Positions 24,901-35,604 of a DNA stretch of 64,000 bases are shown here, piece by piece (position 1 is the first letter of the stretch; each line of letters begins with the position of its first letter). Source of the stretch: Paracentrotus lividus (Eukaryota > Echinodermata > Echinoidea > Camarodonta > Echinidae). Made by a program: the position numbers and the translations under genes. The notes under the pieces were generated by a model. It searched no databases and had not been told where the DNA came from. It saw nothing but the letters and a program-made list of their open reading frames with translations. The DNA is taken from the NCBI GenBank assembly GCA_940671915.1, contig CALNVZ010003434.1, positions 29,387,787 to 29,451,786 on the forward strand. The letters are read 5' to 3'.

Positions 24901-27900
24901 TTGTTTACGTTTATGTTTACATTGAATCTAGCATGACATATGTTTACAAGTACAAATCAACAATCACATTCATTTTTTTATCAAATACATTTACTTTGTC
25001 CAATTCCAATGCAATACTTGTGCAATTTCACATGGACACAAACTTTGTTTGTCTGGATTTTGATCAATTTGTAAATTCCATGCAAAAGACAGAGAAATTT
25101 GAAGGAAAAAAAGGGGTACATGTATGGCTTGGTGAGGAAGTGAAGCGACCGAGCCCCCTGGATAAGGGTGTGAGTGGGGGTTCTTTAATGTGTTAGAAAA
25201 GTTGTCTAGAACCTTCTCAAACATCTAGGCCTATTTAACCATATTTTCTTGACCTTCCGCCCCCAAAAAAATAGAATAAATGAACAAAAATCTGTGGATA
25301 CGCCAAGAAAAAAAAAGCCTGACATTAATGCCAATTTTAAGGAACTCTATTAAAAAAGTACTTTAGATTTTCAGGCATAAGAAATTCTTGAGCATGGACG
25401 AGAACCAGATTAAATCTGGAATGACAGCCCTACATTCCCCTAACCCCTTCTTGAAAAAAAACAACACTACACCTTAACTAATGAGGAGATTGGATTGGAC
25501 TTTGATCTTATTATCTAAAAACATACCCCCATAAGAATTCCATAACATAATACAACACAATCAAATACATGTAGATTTACTTGTACACGTACATTATAGG
25601 AAGGGGATCTGAATAGGGGTACAATAAGAAAATAACTGGCTAAATCGGATCAAATTTGACAGAAGAACCATTCAAATGTATCCAAGCACGGAGCTTGAAA
25701 TTGGTGTTTTTCTCTATAAAATGCAATTTTGTTTATTTGAAAAGCTGGTAATGGGGGTGCAGCACTCAATCGGAGAGAGGAAAGGAGGGGAAAATAGATA
25801 TATTCCAAAAAGAAAATTGAATACTTGTTGATGAACCATCAAAGACCAACTACAAATTTTGAATGACATTATATCAGTGATTGAATAGCTATGATTTGTG
25901 AAGCAGGAGTGGCAGGCACTGATGGAATTCATGCTAGATAGACCATGGATACAAACCATCACAATTGGTGGGTTTTCGCTAGTGCGAGAGAGAGCGTGGG
26001 GATACACAGGGCCCCTTCTCTGGAATTTTAGGGAGAATTATCACCTTAAACTTAATCTCATTTTTAGGAACCAAAGATATTGGTATCAATTGTCTGCTGA
26101 GAGCCAGGAGGACATTTACTCAAATGCTACAAATATACTTGAACCCTTTTGCCAATATATGTCCCATTACTACAGTCCAGAAATGGTGAAACAGCCTTGG
26201 AAGGCTTTTGTCATGAAATATGACAAAGATTTAGACCTAATTTGACTTGCTACACAACAACAGATCTTATTACAAGATGTTACAAATAGAACCAAAAAGA
26301 ACCCAAACTACAAGTAGTATAAATTTCCACCCTCATGCCTCTACCCTTCCAAATCACAAAATCAAGAAATACGTAAACGGACAAGAAAAAAATTGGGGAA
26401 AAAACTACAAATTGCACGAACTGAATAGGAGAGATCTATATCCCATCAATTCAGCGTCTAAATTCAATGCTTTACATGCATGTCACCTGGCCCAGCACTG
26501 CTGGTTTCTCTCTCTTGCATGTTGTAATGCTAGCTTTCAAACTGCATATTAGCAAAACAGACTGGGTCTGCAACATGATAACTTTCATCATATTGGAAAA
26601 GGAAACCGATCCGGCCGGCCGCAGATCTGATTTCTCACAAAGCTTCGCCAGGCTCCAGCTAATGTTTTAAACCCAATCTTGTTTATGCCCGTGCATGTAT
26701 TAATCATCTACCAAAAGAGGAGGAGAGAGAGAATGGCGGAGAGGAGGGAGGGGGTAGGGGGAATGGTGGGAGAAAGGAGGGGTCAGGAAAGGGAAGGAGG
26801 GTAAGGAGAGGAAAGAGGAGGAAGAAGGGATGGTAGAAGAAAAAGGAGACGGGTATAGATAGGAAAGGCGGGGGAATGAGGCTAAGGAGGGGTGAAGGGG
26901 GGTAAGGAGGGGAAAGAGGGGTTGGGAGGGGGTAAGGAAGGAGAAGGGGATGATAGAAGGAAAGGAGAGTAAAGGAGGGGAAGGAGGGGGTAAGGAGGGA
27001 AAGAGGGGTAAAGGAATAATTTAAAGGGGAAGGAGGGTAAGAAAAGGGCAGTGGGGATGATAGAAGGAAAAGGAAAGGAAAAGAGAGGGGGGTAAAGGAA
27101 CAATCCAAAGGGTACATGTATGACGGGGAAGGTGGGGATGGTGAGTGGGAAAAGAAGAGGGGATGGAGAGGGGGAATTGAGGGTGAAAGAGGAAGGAAGT
27201 GAAAGGAGAGGAAAGATGGAAAAGGAGGAAGATAGGAGGGGAAAGAAGGAGGGAGAGAGGACAAGAGCAGAACCATGAGAAATAGAGGAAACAAATGGAA
27301 AGAAAGCAATAGGAGGACAGAGAAATACAGCTCCTTAAAAAAAAGAGAGAAGGTTAAAAATGATACATAAATGTATTTCTTCTCTGACAAAAGAGGGGGA
27401 ATGGTGAGATGATGGAGATTGGTACACGGGATGATGTAGCAGGTAAGTGTAGGGAAAGGTAGATAAAAATGTATATGATGAATTATATTAAAAATATTCA
27501 AAAAAGGAAAAAATGAATTGCAAAATGAATGCCTTTTTCAATATTAAATTAAAAGGTTATAAAATGATACATAAATGTATTTCTTTCTGACAAAAGAGGG
27601 GGAATGGTGAGATGATGGAGATTGGTACAAGGGATATGTTAGCAGGGATGTGTAGGGAGAGGTAGATAATATGGACAGGGTTATGAAAGAAAAACTAAAG
27701 AGGAGATACATAAATGTATCATCTAACAGAATAGAAGAGACATAATGGAGAAACACATTCTGGGAGGGACACAGGTTCAGGTTGGGTAGGGGTAAAGAGA
27801 AAGCTAAAAAGGCAGTATATTATAACATAATGTACCATATCGAATATATGATGAATTATTATTATTCAGAAAGTAAAAAAATGAATTGCAAATGAATGCC

Positions 27901-30900
27901 TTTTCAATATTAATTCGTACAAACTTTGTTCTTAACTAAAATTCCCCAAAACGAGGAAATCCAGGAATATGAAAATGACCTGAATTGGCAAAATCAGAAC
28001 TAGCGAAAGTTTCTAGGCTACCCTGAAGTGAAAATGCCAAGCCTCAGTGGATGGCGCAAACAAATTGAAACTTGTCTTGCTAATTCAATAATCTCCCTGT
28101 TGTCTTCGGTTGTCATAAAAACAAATGTGATAGATGCATCATGACAATATTCTATTCCTTGTCGCTATATCTCCTTATATTCCTTACTTTCCGCAGCACC
28201 AGTCAATAACCGTTAGCGATCGCGTCCATCCAGTCTCTGCGAAAATCAATCCTCGATGACCCACCGTGGCAACTTCTGGTAAAATCATCCCTTTTTGAGC
28301 CGGATCGCTTTCCCCAAATCCCCGTTTTAATCGCAGTTTTATTGAAGGCTCGCGATCGGTTTTCTCCGGTGATGAGACGACATAATCCGTTGCAGACTAT
28401 CAAACGTGTCGGATGAGCATAAATAATTGCCAACTGACCTATTTCATGATTTGGTCATTGTTGCAGAGTTGGCGTCGGTTCTGCTGAAAGTATGGTTGAA
28501 CACTGGCTGGGGTCCCATTAAATAGGGGGCAATTGAGAGAGTGCTTGATAGGGTTTCATTTATTACCCCCTTTTCCAGAATTAAAATTTGGTCAGTGCTG
28601 CAGTTTCAAACCATCATGTATCTATGTCCTGTTTTATAGATATGGGGAGGGGGCATCGGCAGGGGTGTCATGTAATTAGGGCGGATGTAGGGATTAAAGG
28701 AAAATCACAGCAGAACCCTATTTAAAGATTATAATCCGATCACACTATGGTAGACTGTCAAGCAAAATATCATGGATTTTTAAATCCTGTTCAATAATTA
28801 AAGTAATAAACAGTAATCCTTTGTCCTTTCACATAATTTTTGATGTATTTCTCCTTCTGTTGCCTCATACAATACACACCGACAATTTTCAAAAGTGAAA
28901 CCCTTATCCCTATCAAATTGGAGTTTATGTATCCTTTATTAGCATTTCTTCATGTATTACTTATCCCTTCATGCAAGACCAGAGAAAAATTGAGATACTA
29001 TAGTAACTTTTAGTTGTACTTAGTTCAAGGCATTTGACTTAAATATGTAAAAAACAAAACAAAACAAAACAAAGCAAAAAACAAAAAAAGAAGAAAAAAG
29101 AATATTTGATTAATCTAGGTCTCTATCAAAATAGATAGTTGAGAAAAATATGAATGCATCCCACTCAAAACTAATACTAGAAAATAAATTAGGCCCCCAT
29201 CAGAGGAAAACAGCATGAAGCATGGTCATACATTTTTAAAAAGTATAAGAAGGAAAAGAAGTACTGAAAAGGATAAAGAGTAGGCTTTAAAAGAATATGC
29301 ATCTTATACCTTCTAAAGATCCGATTGTTTTTAACTTCATGGTTTTTCACAGGCTCTCCATTTACACGGGCTAACACTTTCGAAAAGATCTGCCTGTACA
29401 ATACCAACATTGGCTTAAATTGAATCTTACACTAGGAAACCGATCTGATCTCCTTTGGAAAAGAGCGTAAAGTCTCAGTCAGAGCTCGAAAAATCCACCA
29501 TCGAATCCACAAACAACAGATCCCTTACTAATCTAAGGCTCGGTATCTTTTCCTTCATCCAAGGGCAGTATTGGAAGGGGATTTCGGATTTGAAATAATG
29601 CCTTGTTAGTGCCAGAAGGGAAGTGATTGATATAACTTAAAACAAATTTAATATCCTTCTTGCCTTTGATGGAAAAATTATTGTAAAGAGGCAGAGAAAG
29701 ATGTCGCCTCAGGACTGAGACAGAGAAAAAAAGTAGATGAAAAGAAAGAATAGTATGGAAATTAATTACCTCCCAATAATATTTCTTTTACATGTCAGTA
29801 AATACATTGTAGATACAAAGGTACACCCGTTAAACTGACTACTAAAACTGTCCATTAACAAGTACAAAGACGATTCTGATCCGATTTTATTTTATTTCAG
29901 ATAATTTTGCTCAACTTTCGCTGATATCTGTATCTTTGATTTTCTACCTTCAGCTCCAAAAAAACTTTCATTGAGGGTCATTTTCTATTCATTCTAAACT
30001 ATTCATGACAAACAGTGGATATCAACTTTAATATTTTACATTACAAAGGGCTCTAGAAAAAGAGTTAGAACTGCAGTGACCGTCTCTCTGTCTCGATAAA
30101 TATACCAATATTTACATCTAAATGAGTTTAGGTTTTTAATAAAGAAGTTATTTACCTTGTTGAGTTGTGTTTGCCATTCCACATCTTGTGAAAGTGTCCC
30201 GTCTTGTTTGTGTGTCTCCCAGCATCATCATCATGCTTGTGATGGACTGTCATCGTTGGTTTGGTCCCTGAGGAATCATTTTGGTTGCAACAGTCCCGAC
30301 AGAGAGAGCGGTCTCCTTCTGGATTGCCACAGACCATGTCTGTTGTCGTACCCCCACCAGCGTCCTCTTTCCCCATGGCTAAACGTGCCCTCTCGTGCCG
30401 CTTACGATGCGTCCGGAAGTCCGAGTAGAGAAGAAAAGAGAGTCCGCACTCTTCGCACTTGTGCCTGTTCCCAGTCATCAAGTCCATGATCGCTGAAGAT
30501 TGGAGGAGGTTGGCTTCTTCTGGAGCTTGTTCACCGATATTGAAGGGGCCATCAGACTTTCCAGGATTGGATGGCCGTGGCTGAGATGACAAGGAAGTAG
30601 GTGTCTTTGGTGATTTGGGGTTGGAGAGATCTAGTACCATCCTGTTGGTCCGAAGCATCTTGGGATCCGAGCCACCTTGCTGGAAGTCACTCTCCCTCTT
30701 AAGTACTGTTAATTCGCTGAGTGGTCTCCTCTCTAGGAGCGTCCGTAACTTGCTGTTGTTGAGGATCGATTCTGCCATGGAGTTGTTGTTGGTTGCCACT
30801 GTGGTAGTACTGTCGACAAGTTCTGCAGAGATCCGGTCTTGTTGGTCTTCCATCTTCCTGACTTGCTTCTGTTGTTGCTGGATACGACGCTCTAATAGCT

Positions 30901-32481
30901 GCAGCATGCCCATCAGCTCCTGTTTATTCTGCACATTCTTCTCCGCAGCATTCGTAAGCATTTGCTTCAACATCGTTGGCCTCTCCGGTTCTTTATCCAC
31001 GTCGTATTTACTTCCTCGAGCTGCGTGCGTATGGCGGTGATGCGTCAAGTCCGATATTAAATCAAAACCTTTCCCACAGATATTGCATTTGTACTTCTTT
31101 TCAAACACGTCATGATGCCTCACACGTTGATGGGTCTGGATCTGCCGTAACTTCTTGAAGAAGTCTCCACATAAGCCACACCTGTAAGAGCCAGGTGTTC
31201 CCTTGCGTTTCCCTCGTACCCGCTTCGGTGACCCGTCCTCTCCCTTAGCAAAGGCTGCTTTACAATCGGGATGCTCTGCCACGTGGGCAACGAGGTATGC
31301 TTCTGTAGGGAACACACTGCGGCATTTGAGGCAAGGGTAGGTCTCAGGTCCATGTATGGTTTCGTGCTGTCTCTGATGGTCTCGGTCACTGAAGGCCTTG
31401 CCACAGATACCACACTTGAAAGGCTTCTCCCCGCTGTGGATACGCTGCCAATGCCTCTTTAAATGGCACTTCCTTCTAAACGCCTGATGGCACTCTGCAC
31501 ACTCGAAAGGACGTTCGTTGCTGTGCGTTCTTCTATGCCTCATCAGTTGGCTTGCGTGTTGGAACGTCATGTTGCAAATAGGACAGGCATGAATTTCTGG
31601 CACCAGGTTGCCGTTCTCATTGATGATGAGGGCTTCTCCGGTCAGCGTGTAAAACTCTCCATTGGTTGGTAACATACTGCCTGTCACAGGGCTTATGATG
31701 TGACCATTACCCATGGCCTGACTCATAGGGATATGGTATCTCATGTCTAGGACCTCACTATCATTGCTCTCCGTGTCTCGCCTCATATCAATTGGAATGG
31801 GTATGGGAATCTGCAGCGGGATGGGATGGTGTATAGGAACAGTGGCTTCATCATCCGTCTTCGTCTCTTCGGAAACCTGGCCTTTCTCTGCCTCGGGTCC
31901 AGCCCGACAAATGTGCTTTCTTAAACTTGACTTGGAAATATACCTCTTCTTGCATACTTTACAGGGGTAGAAATTCTCTCCTGATTCCTCTTCCATAGGT
32001 TGGCTTGGGCTGCTCAACGATCCTGTCTCCTCGTCGTAAAGCTTGTCTTCGGAATCGTCATCGCCATCCTGGCTCTCTTCCCCAGCCTGTCTCTCCAACT
32101 CCCTGCAGTGCATGATGGTGCCATCCACAATGTTATACCTTGTCACTTCCTTAAACATCGCAGCGTCATCATCCACCGGCCCCATCCTACTCACAAACTT
32201 CTTCCCTTCTTCCTTGAGGCCATTCTCTTTCAGTTTCAAGTATTCCAGGACCTTGGGGGTGTGCCCAAACTGTGCTGTTCCTGAATGTCCATTTGTCCTG
32301 CCCTTCGGTGCATTTTCCGTTGATTCAGTGGTGGCCTGTTGGGCTGCCTGCATCTTCAGCACAGCAGCATCAGCTGTGTCAAAGCCGTCGATGCATTTCC
32401 TGAAGTCGTCCAGGAAGCTGCCGGAGTCAACCAGAGACGAAGATGAGGAAGTCTCGCCTTCTATCCTTTCATTCTTGGATT
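20393..32481 (-). CDS. C2H2 zinc-finger protein with coiled coil, three confirmed 3' exons
   Basis: The exons are 32481-30156, 22608-22536 and 20569-20393. Splice sites and phases agree (phase 2, then 0), giving 858 residues plus an N-terminus encoded upstream. Counting from the first residue of the large exon, an atypical finger (CKVC...KHIC) lies at 174-192 and five classical fingers in a row at 300-320, 328-349, 357-377, 384-404 and 435-457. A sixth follows at 466-486, and an isolated one at 676-696 (HKCEECGLSF). Linkers such as SGEKPF occur. A basic KRVRGKRKG (420-428) may be a nuclear signal. A glutamine-rich coiled coil lies at about 517-557. Cysteine clusters lie at 718-732 and 778-791, followed by a helical tail to ELV. 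The likely role is a nuclear DNA-binding regulator. I do not recognise a named orthologue. Confidence 0.88.
20888..21060 (+). repeat. Degenerate tRNA-derived SINE-like repeat
   Basis: GTGATAGCCAAGTCAGCAGAGC resembles a pol III A box (TAGCCAAGT), with a weak B-box-like GATCCCAGATCC downstream. It lies in the last intron of the zinc-finger gene. Confidence 0.35.
21078..21319. mobile_element. Foldback MITE rich in GTCTCCGCGAC words
   Basis: AGGGTGCTATCTCACTT at the left is mirrored by AAGTGAGATAGCATCCTT at the right, with TA on both sides. Inside, AGACGTCTC and TCTCCGCGACGGATAAATA blocks pair across the centre, so almost the whole 240 bases can fold back. Confidence 0.75.
21918..21961. repeat. 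(GT)n microsatellite
   Basis: About 21 perfect GT dinucleotides inside the interrupted TA element. Likely polymorphic. Confidence 0.95.
21993..22277. mobile_element. TTAA-flanked piggyBac-like MITE, nested
   Basis: The ends CCCTTTAGCA and TGCTAAAGGG are bordered on both sides by TTAA. The 285-base interior is noncoding and contains GGGCGGTTT repeats. It sits inside the TA element, so it inserted later. Confidence 0.7.
22536..22608 (-). CDS. Zinc-finger gene, short cysteine-rich exon
   Basis: It has 73 bases, acceptor TTCTGTCAATAG and donor GTAAGT. It codes RHCERKTEDCKDCTQCTSLR and continues to QLNK. Entry in phase 2 and exit in phase 0 match both neighbours exactly. The end sequence CAACTCAACAAG is also the end of the upstream exon, a curious identity. 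Confidence 0.85.
22614..22800. repeat. (GA)n-rich purine tract
   Basis: Imperfect GAGAGA/GGGAGA repeats directly upstream (gene sense) of the short zinc-finger exon. On the minus strand they form a very long polypyrimidine tract before its acceptor. The overlapping open frames are artefacts. Confidence 0.85.
22970..23966. mobile_element. 1-kb foldback element with CAGTGTGTTCC ends
   Basis: CAGTGTGTTCC at 22970 and GGAACACACTG ending at 23966 are perfect, flanked by TA on both sides. The arms extend about 250 bases, including AACCCGTTTT / AAAACGGGTT and GTGACCCATTAC words. A second inner pair (TTTCAATGAAATT and mirror) follows, then a GTGGTGACGTC-rich core. No transposase frame is seen. Confidence 0.75.
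23967..26703. other. Zinc-finger gene intron sequence
   Basis: AT-rich intron. The 115-codon frame at 25898-26245 lacks any recognisable domain and I do not treat it as a gene. No tandem repeat or inverted pair is obvious. Confidence 0.4.
26708..27340. repeat. Polypurine (G/A) array
   Basis: Around 600 bases of almost pure purine on the + strand with a loose higher-order unit. GATGGTAGAAG/GATGATAGAAGGAAAGG recurs near 26830, 26950 and 27057, and TAAAGGAAYAAT recurs twice. Long minus-strand proline/serine frames are artefacts. Confidence 0.85.
27350..27920. repeat. Imperfect duplication with a 150-bp insertion
   Basis: Copy A (27350-27555) and copy B (27556-27690 and 27846-27920) share ATGATACATAAATGTATTTC, GGGGGAATGGTGAGATGATG and AATGAATGCCTTTTTCAATA blocks in order. 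Copy B is split by about 150 bases, which themselves repeat ATACATAAATGTAT. Confidence 0.7.
28188..28440 (-). promoter_or_regulatory. GC-richer island ending in a minus-strand splice donor
   Basis: A non-repetitive, less AT-rich block ends at GCTGCGGAAA|GTAAGG (donor at 28187). It might be an alternative first exon for a shorter product made from the two last zinc-finger exons, or an intronic enhancer. The minus frame has stops before the donor, so any exon would be noncoding. Confidence 0.25.
28441..30155. other. Zinc-finger gene intron sequence
   Basis: AT-rich, with a short (AAAAC)n run near 29050. No gene or structured element recognised. Confidence 0.4.
30156..32481 (-). CDS. Zinc-finger gene, large finger-encoding exon
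   Basis: The acceptor TTTATTTTCAG comes just before AATCCAAGAATG. It enters in phase 1 (one base from upstream) and leaves at AACTCAACAAG|GTAAAT in phase 2. The 2,326 bases code all eight fingers and the central coiled coil. The frame is open a little upstream of the acceptor, so an in-intron start is formally possible but not needed. Confidence 0.92.
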
Positions 32482-32595
32482 CTGAAAATAAACAAAAAGA
32501 AAAAGAGGCAAAATTAATCCACCAGTTTACAAACATATAAATATATAATTTGTCTATTTCTAATATCCAGACATAAGATTAATTTTATAATCATG

Positions 32596-32748
32596 GCCGC
32601 GTTGCATAAAGACGTACTACTACAGTAACTTTGCAGTCAATAGTAACTACCATGGTAACTACCATGGTAACATCAAAATTCAGTATTTCATGAATGATAC
32701 TAATGATGGCAAAGTTACTATAATAGTAACTCTTATGCAATGGGACCC
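32596..32748. mobile_element. About 150-bp foldback MITE
   Basis: GCGTTGCATAAAGA followed by TACAGTAACTTTGC is mirrored by GCAAAGTTACTATAATAGTAA and CTTATGCAATGGG. GTAACTACCATG is repeated twice in the loop. Confidence 0.6.
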
Positions 32749-33739
32749 TTAATTAAATAAAGCAGAAGTATGGTGCTTATATGACCATAGATATCTCAGG
32801 GACTAATACATCATATACTACAAGTCCTATACTAGGATTCTAGGGACAGGGTAATTGAAATTCAAGAAATCACCTGAAGCCAGTACCTCATCAACTTTGT
32901 TTGAAACCTGGGATCTCTCCATTTAAATGCCATTGCTAAAAACCCCAAACAGCGAAGTCGATGGGTACAGTTTCAAAGGCAACTCTTGAAGCAAAGTAAA
33001 AATCAATTTGTTGCCTATCAAATGTACAATCCGCATCAAGGAACAAGAGGAAAAGTCACTTTCGATAAGAAAAGACATGAAAAACCTACCAAATAGAGTA
33101 AGCATAACATATTGGCAGGGAAAGAAAATCATCAATAAAACAGAAACCCAGCTCAACTACTTGTAAGGGAAAAGGCAAGAGTGGTCATCTAATGGCATTT
33201 GGAAAATCATCATCGGATTGTTGATAATTTGCAACCCAACAAGTCTGTTACTCTCTTTTATCTCTTTGATGGGGGATGCATGACAGCACTAGAGCAAGGA
33301 CTTCATATTGCATGTCAAATACTTAAGAGATATTTCTATGCCCACACATGGATTAATGCTTCTCCATTTGCACATTTACCGAAACAGAATCGGACAGAGC
33401 GACAAAGAAAGCAAGCGTCTTTATTGCACCACCCCGGGGTGAAACATTCAGCTAGGGTTTATATCAACCATTGCGATCAAACACGAATCCTTTCCATCCT
33501 CCTCCCTTTTGATTTCACTGACATCTAAGTGGCATTTTATAATATTATCTCGCTCAAAAGGAAACATCGCTTGCTGAGGTAATATTCGCAAAACCCCTCT
33601 GGATAATAGCCCGACCGCGTGTCACGTTCAGTATCAACGAGGTACTCTAAGCCTTGGAAGGAGAGAGTGGACGAGTGGTTCTGTCATGTAAGAGCATTTA
33701 CAGGGAGAAGGAGGTGAAGGGATACAACATCATCCCATA
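32749..33739. other. Intronic or 5' flanking sequence
   Basis: No exon, element or RNA was recognised. The 109-codon frame near 33199-33528 shows no domain. Confidence 0.35.
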
Positions 33740-34161
33740 CAGTGTGTCCCAATAAAAACTATACTTTTGAGATGGCTACCATATAAAAATTATATGGTTC
33801 TTGGAGGAAATGTTTATATGTAGATAAAGTTCTTATCCTCAAGTAATGAATCATTATAATCATTGTAACACCAAAAAAAAAATCTGAAAATAATGCATAC
33901 TTCAGTGAGCAATGCCAACTTTTGGGGCTGCGCAGGAATTTACTATTCATTTATCACCTGCTTATGCGCTGCAATTGGCTAAAAAAAAAAAATTATCAAT
34001 TTTCGTGTCCTTGTCAAAAGTGAGCATTTTGAAACATGCATTATTTTCAGACGTGTTGGTGTCATAATGATAGTTGAAGACATGACCTAAACCTTTCCCC
34101 AATGTTTATTTTAAATATTTTGTAGCAATTTCAAAAGTGTAGTTTTTATTTGGGTGCACTC
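33740..34161. mobile_element. Foldback element with CAGTGTGTCCC ends
   Basis: CAGTGTGTCCCAATAAAAAC at the left is mirrored imperfectly by TTTTTATTTGGGTGCACTC at the right, with TA at both borders. Arms of about 150 bases share GAAAATAATGCAT / ATGCATTATTTTC. Its ends resemble those of 22970-23966, so both probably used the same mariner-type transposase. Confidence 0.65.
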
Positions 34162-35604
34162 TATAGTGCTTGACAGCAGCTTGTTTTATTGAATCCCACT
34201 TTGACAACCACCCCAGGGTCGGGAGATATGGTTGCGCTATTCACGCGCCCAATTGTGGGGCTAACCGTGTTTGAAAATACGGCTCTAAGAGTTATTACAA
34301 GGGATTGCGTCCCTTGGGCAAGGGTTAGCTCCCCAGCGGCTGTCAGAAAGCATGTGAACACAACCTCCTCAACCATCACACAGATATGTTGCATGATGAA
34401 CACTCATCATATTAGACGTTTCTAGGTTGCTTCGTAAACGTCGACATGATATGATTTTTTAATAGGCAGCACTTCCCATTCATGATAAATCTCAATTCTT
34501 GTCATTCAATAATTGATTCAAGGATGTATGCATCTATTTATTTCATTGTGGAAAAAAATATGAACAGTTGAAATACACATCTTTCATTTTATTTAATCAA
34601 TTGCAACAATGCAATGTACAGTAGACAATGAAATAGTAATTTTCAAAAGTAATGTCGTATATAAAAGAGATTCGAATGAGTATAACCAACTTTGATTTTA
34701 ACCTATCTTTTAATACCTGTTCCAATAGGAGCCTTTTGAGGATTGCACTCTATAGACATTGTAACATTTGCTATTTGATCAATTCATTGTAGTGGTACAA
34801 TACCACTTTACTAATCTATCAATTACACTTATAGCACAATCATACATGTAGTCTTTACACAGCAAGAAGGGCGTAAACTATGCAGAAAACGTTACGACTT
34901 AAAACCTTACAGCTGTACGAGGATCGGCAACTTTGCCTTTACCTACCCTGCAGGAAGAAGTCCTTAACATTAACAGTTTGTTCCCATTTGAAATTACCAA
35001 TGTTTCAGAGCACCCACTTCCTCCATTCAAAAATTCTTCCAATAATTGCATAATTTGAGTATAATATGGTTTCAATTTCTATACCAGTATGCTTCAAGAC
35101 GGAGAGCAATTTATCTCTGAATCTGTTCCTTAAGGACACTTACATGTAGACAAATACTTTCCTTAGAGCTAATAATATCATAAATTATTAGGCATGCATT
35201 CCCTCTGTTAATTCAAATACATTTGGGACACGTAAATGTACACGTATACTTAAGAAACTGATTTTTTATTTGTCTGGTTGTTATGACAAGCAATAGTGCT
35301 TTGTTTCTCTTGGTCTGTGAGCCTGATTTTTACCATGTCTGTCAACAAGTGAAATTTATTACTCAATATTTCAGGTACATTTATGATAAATTTTAGTTGG
35401 AATCTGATCTCTTATAACTACTAGTACAGAATTCTAAACATGTCACCCTCTCACCTATCTTCACTTTCAATGCATGCACTTAAGTCCCCGAGTCAAGAAT
35501 ACACATCCATAATTTGGGATTAAAACTATATGTTTTTGAAAGGTGAAATAAATATCAAATTCCCACCTCTCTTTACTTTATGTATTGTTAGTCTTTGACT
35601 CTAA
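34162..35604. other. AT-rich sequence with a GC-richer island (34170-34430)
   Basis: The island is non-repetitive, and both strands stay open for about 80 codons (34189-34425 and 34403-34161). No protein family is recognisable. It is possibly a conserved regulatory module. The rest is plain. Confidence 0.3.

Noticed and set aside
25898..26245. Plus-strand frame of 115 codons with a protein-like composition
   Set aside because: No recognisable family, no splice support, and it lies in an intron of the opposite strand. Kept only as a remark.
26610..26640. Vector or linker contamination at CCGGCCGGCCGCAGATCTG
   Set aside because: A single cluster of restriction-like palindromes with native sequence on both sides is not enough evidence.
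26704..27501. Minus-strand frame of 265 codons, rich in proline, serine and leucine
   Set aside because: It is the complement of a polypurine array; composition alone keeps it open and it has no start context or domain.
30615..32540. Plus-strand frames opposite the zinc-finger exon (141, 165 codons and smaller)
   Set aside because: They are antisense shadows of a clearly coding exon.
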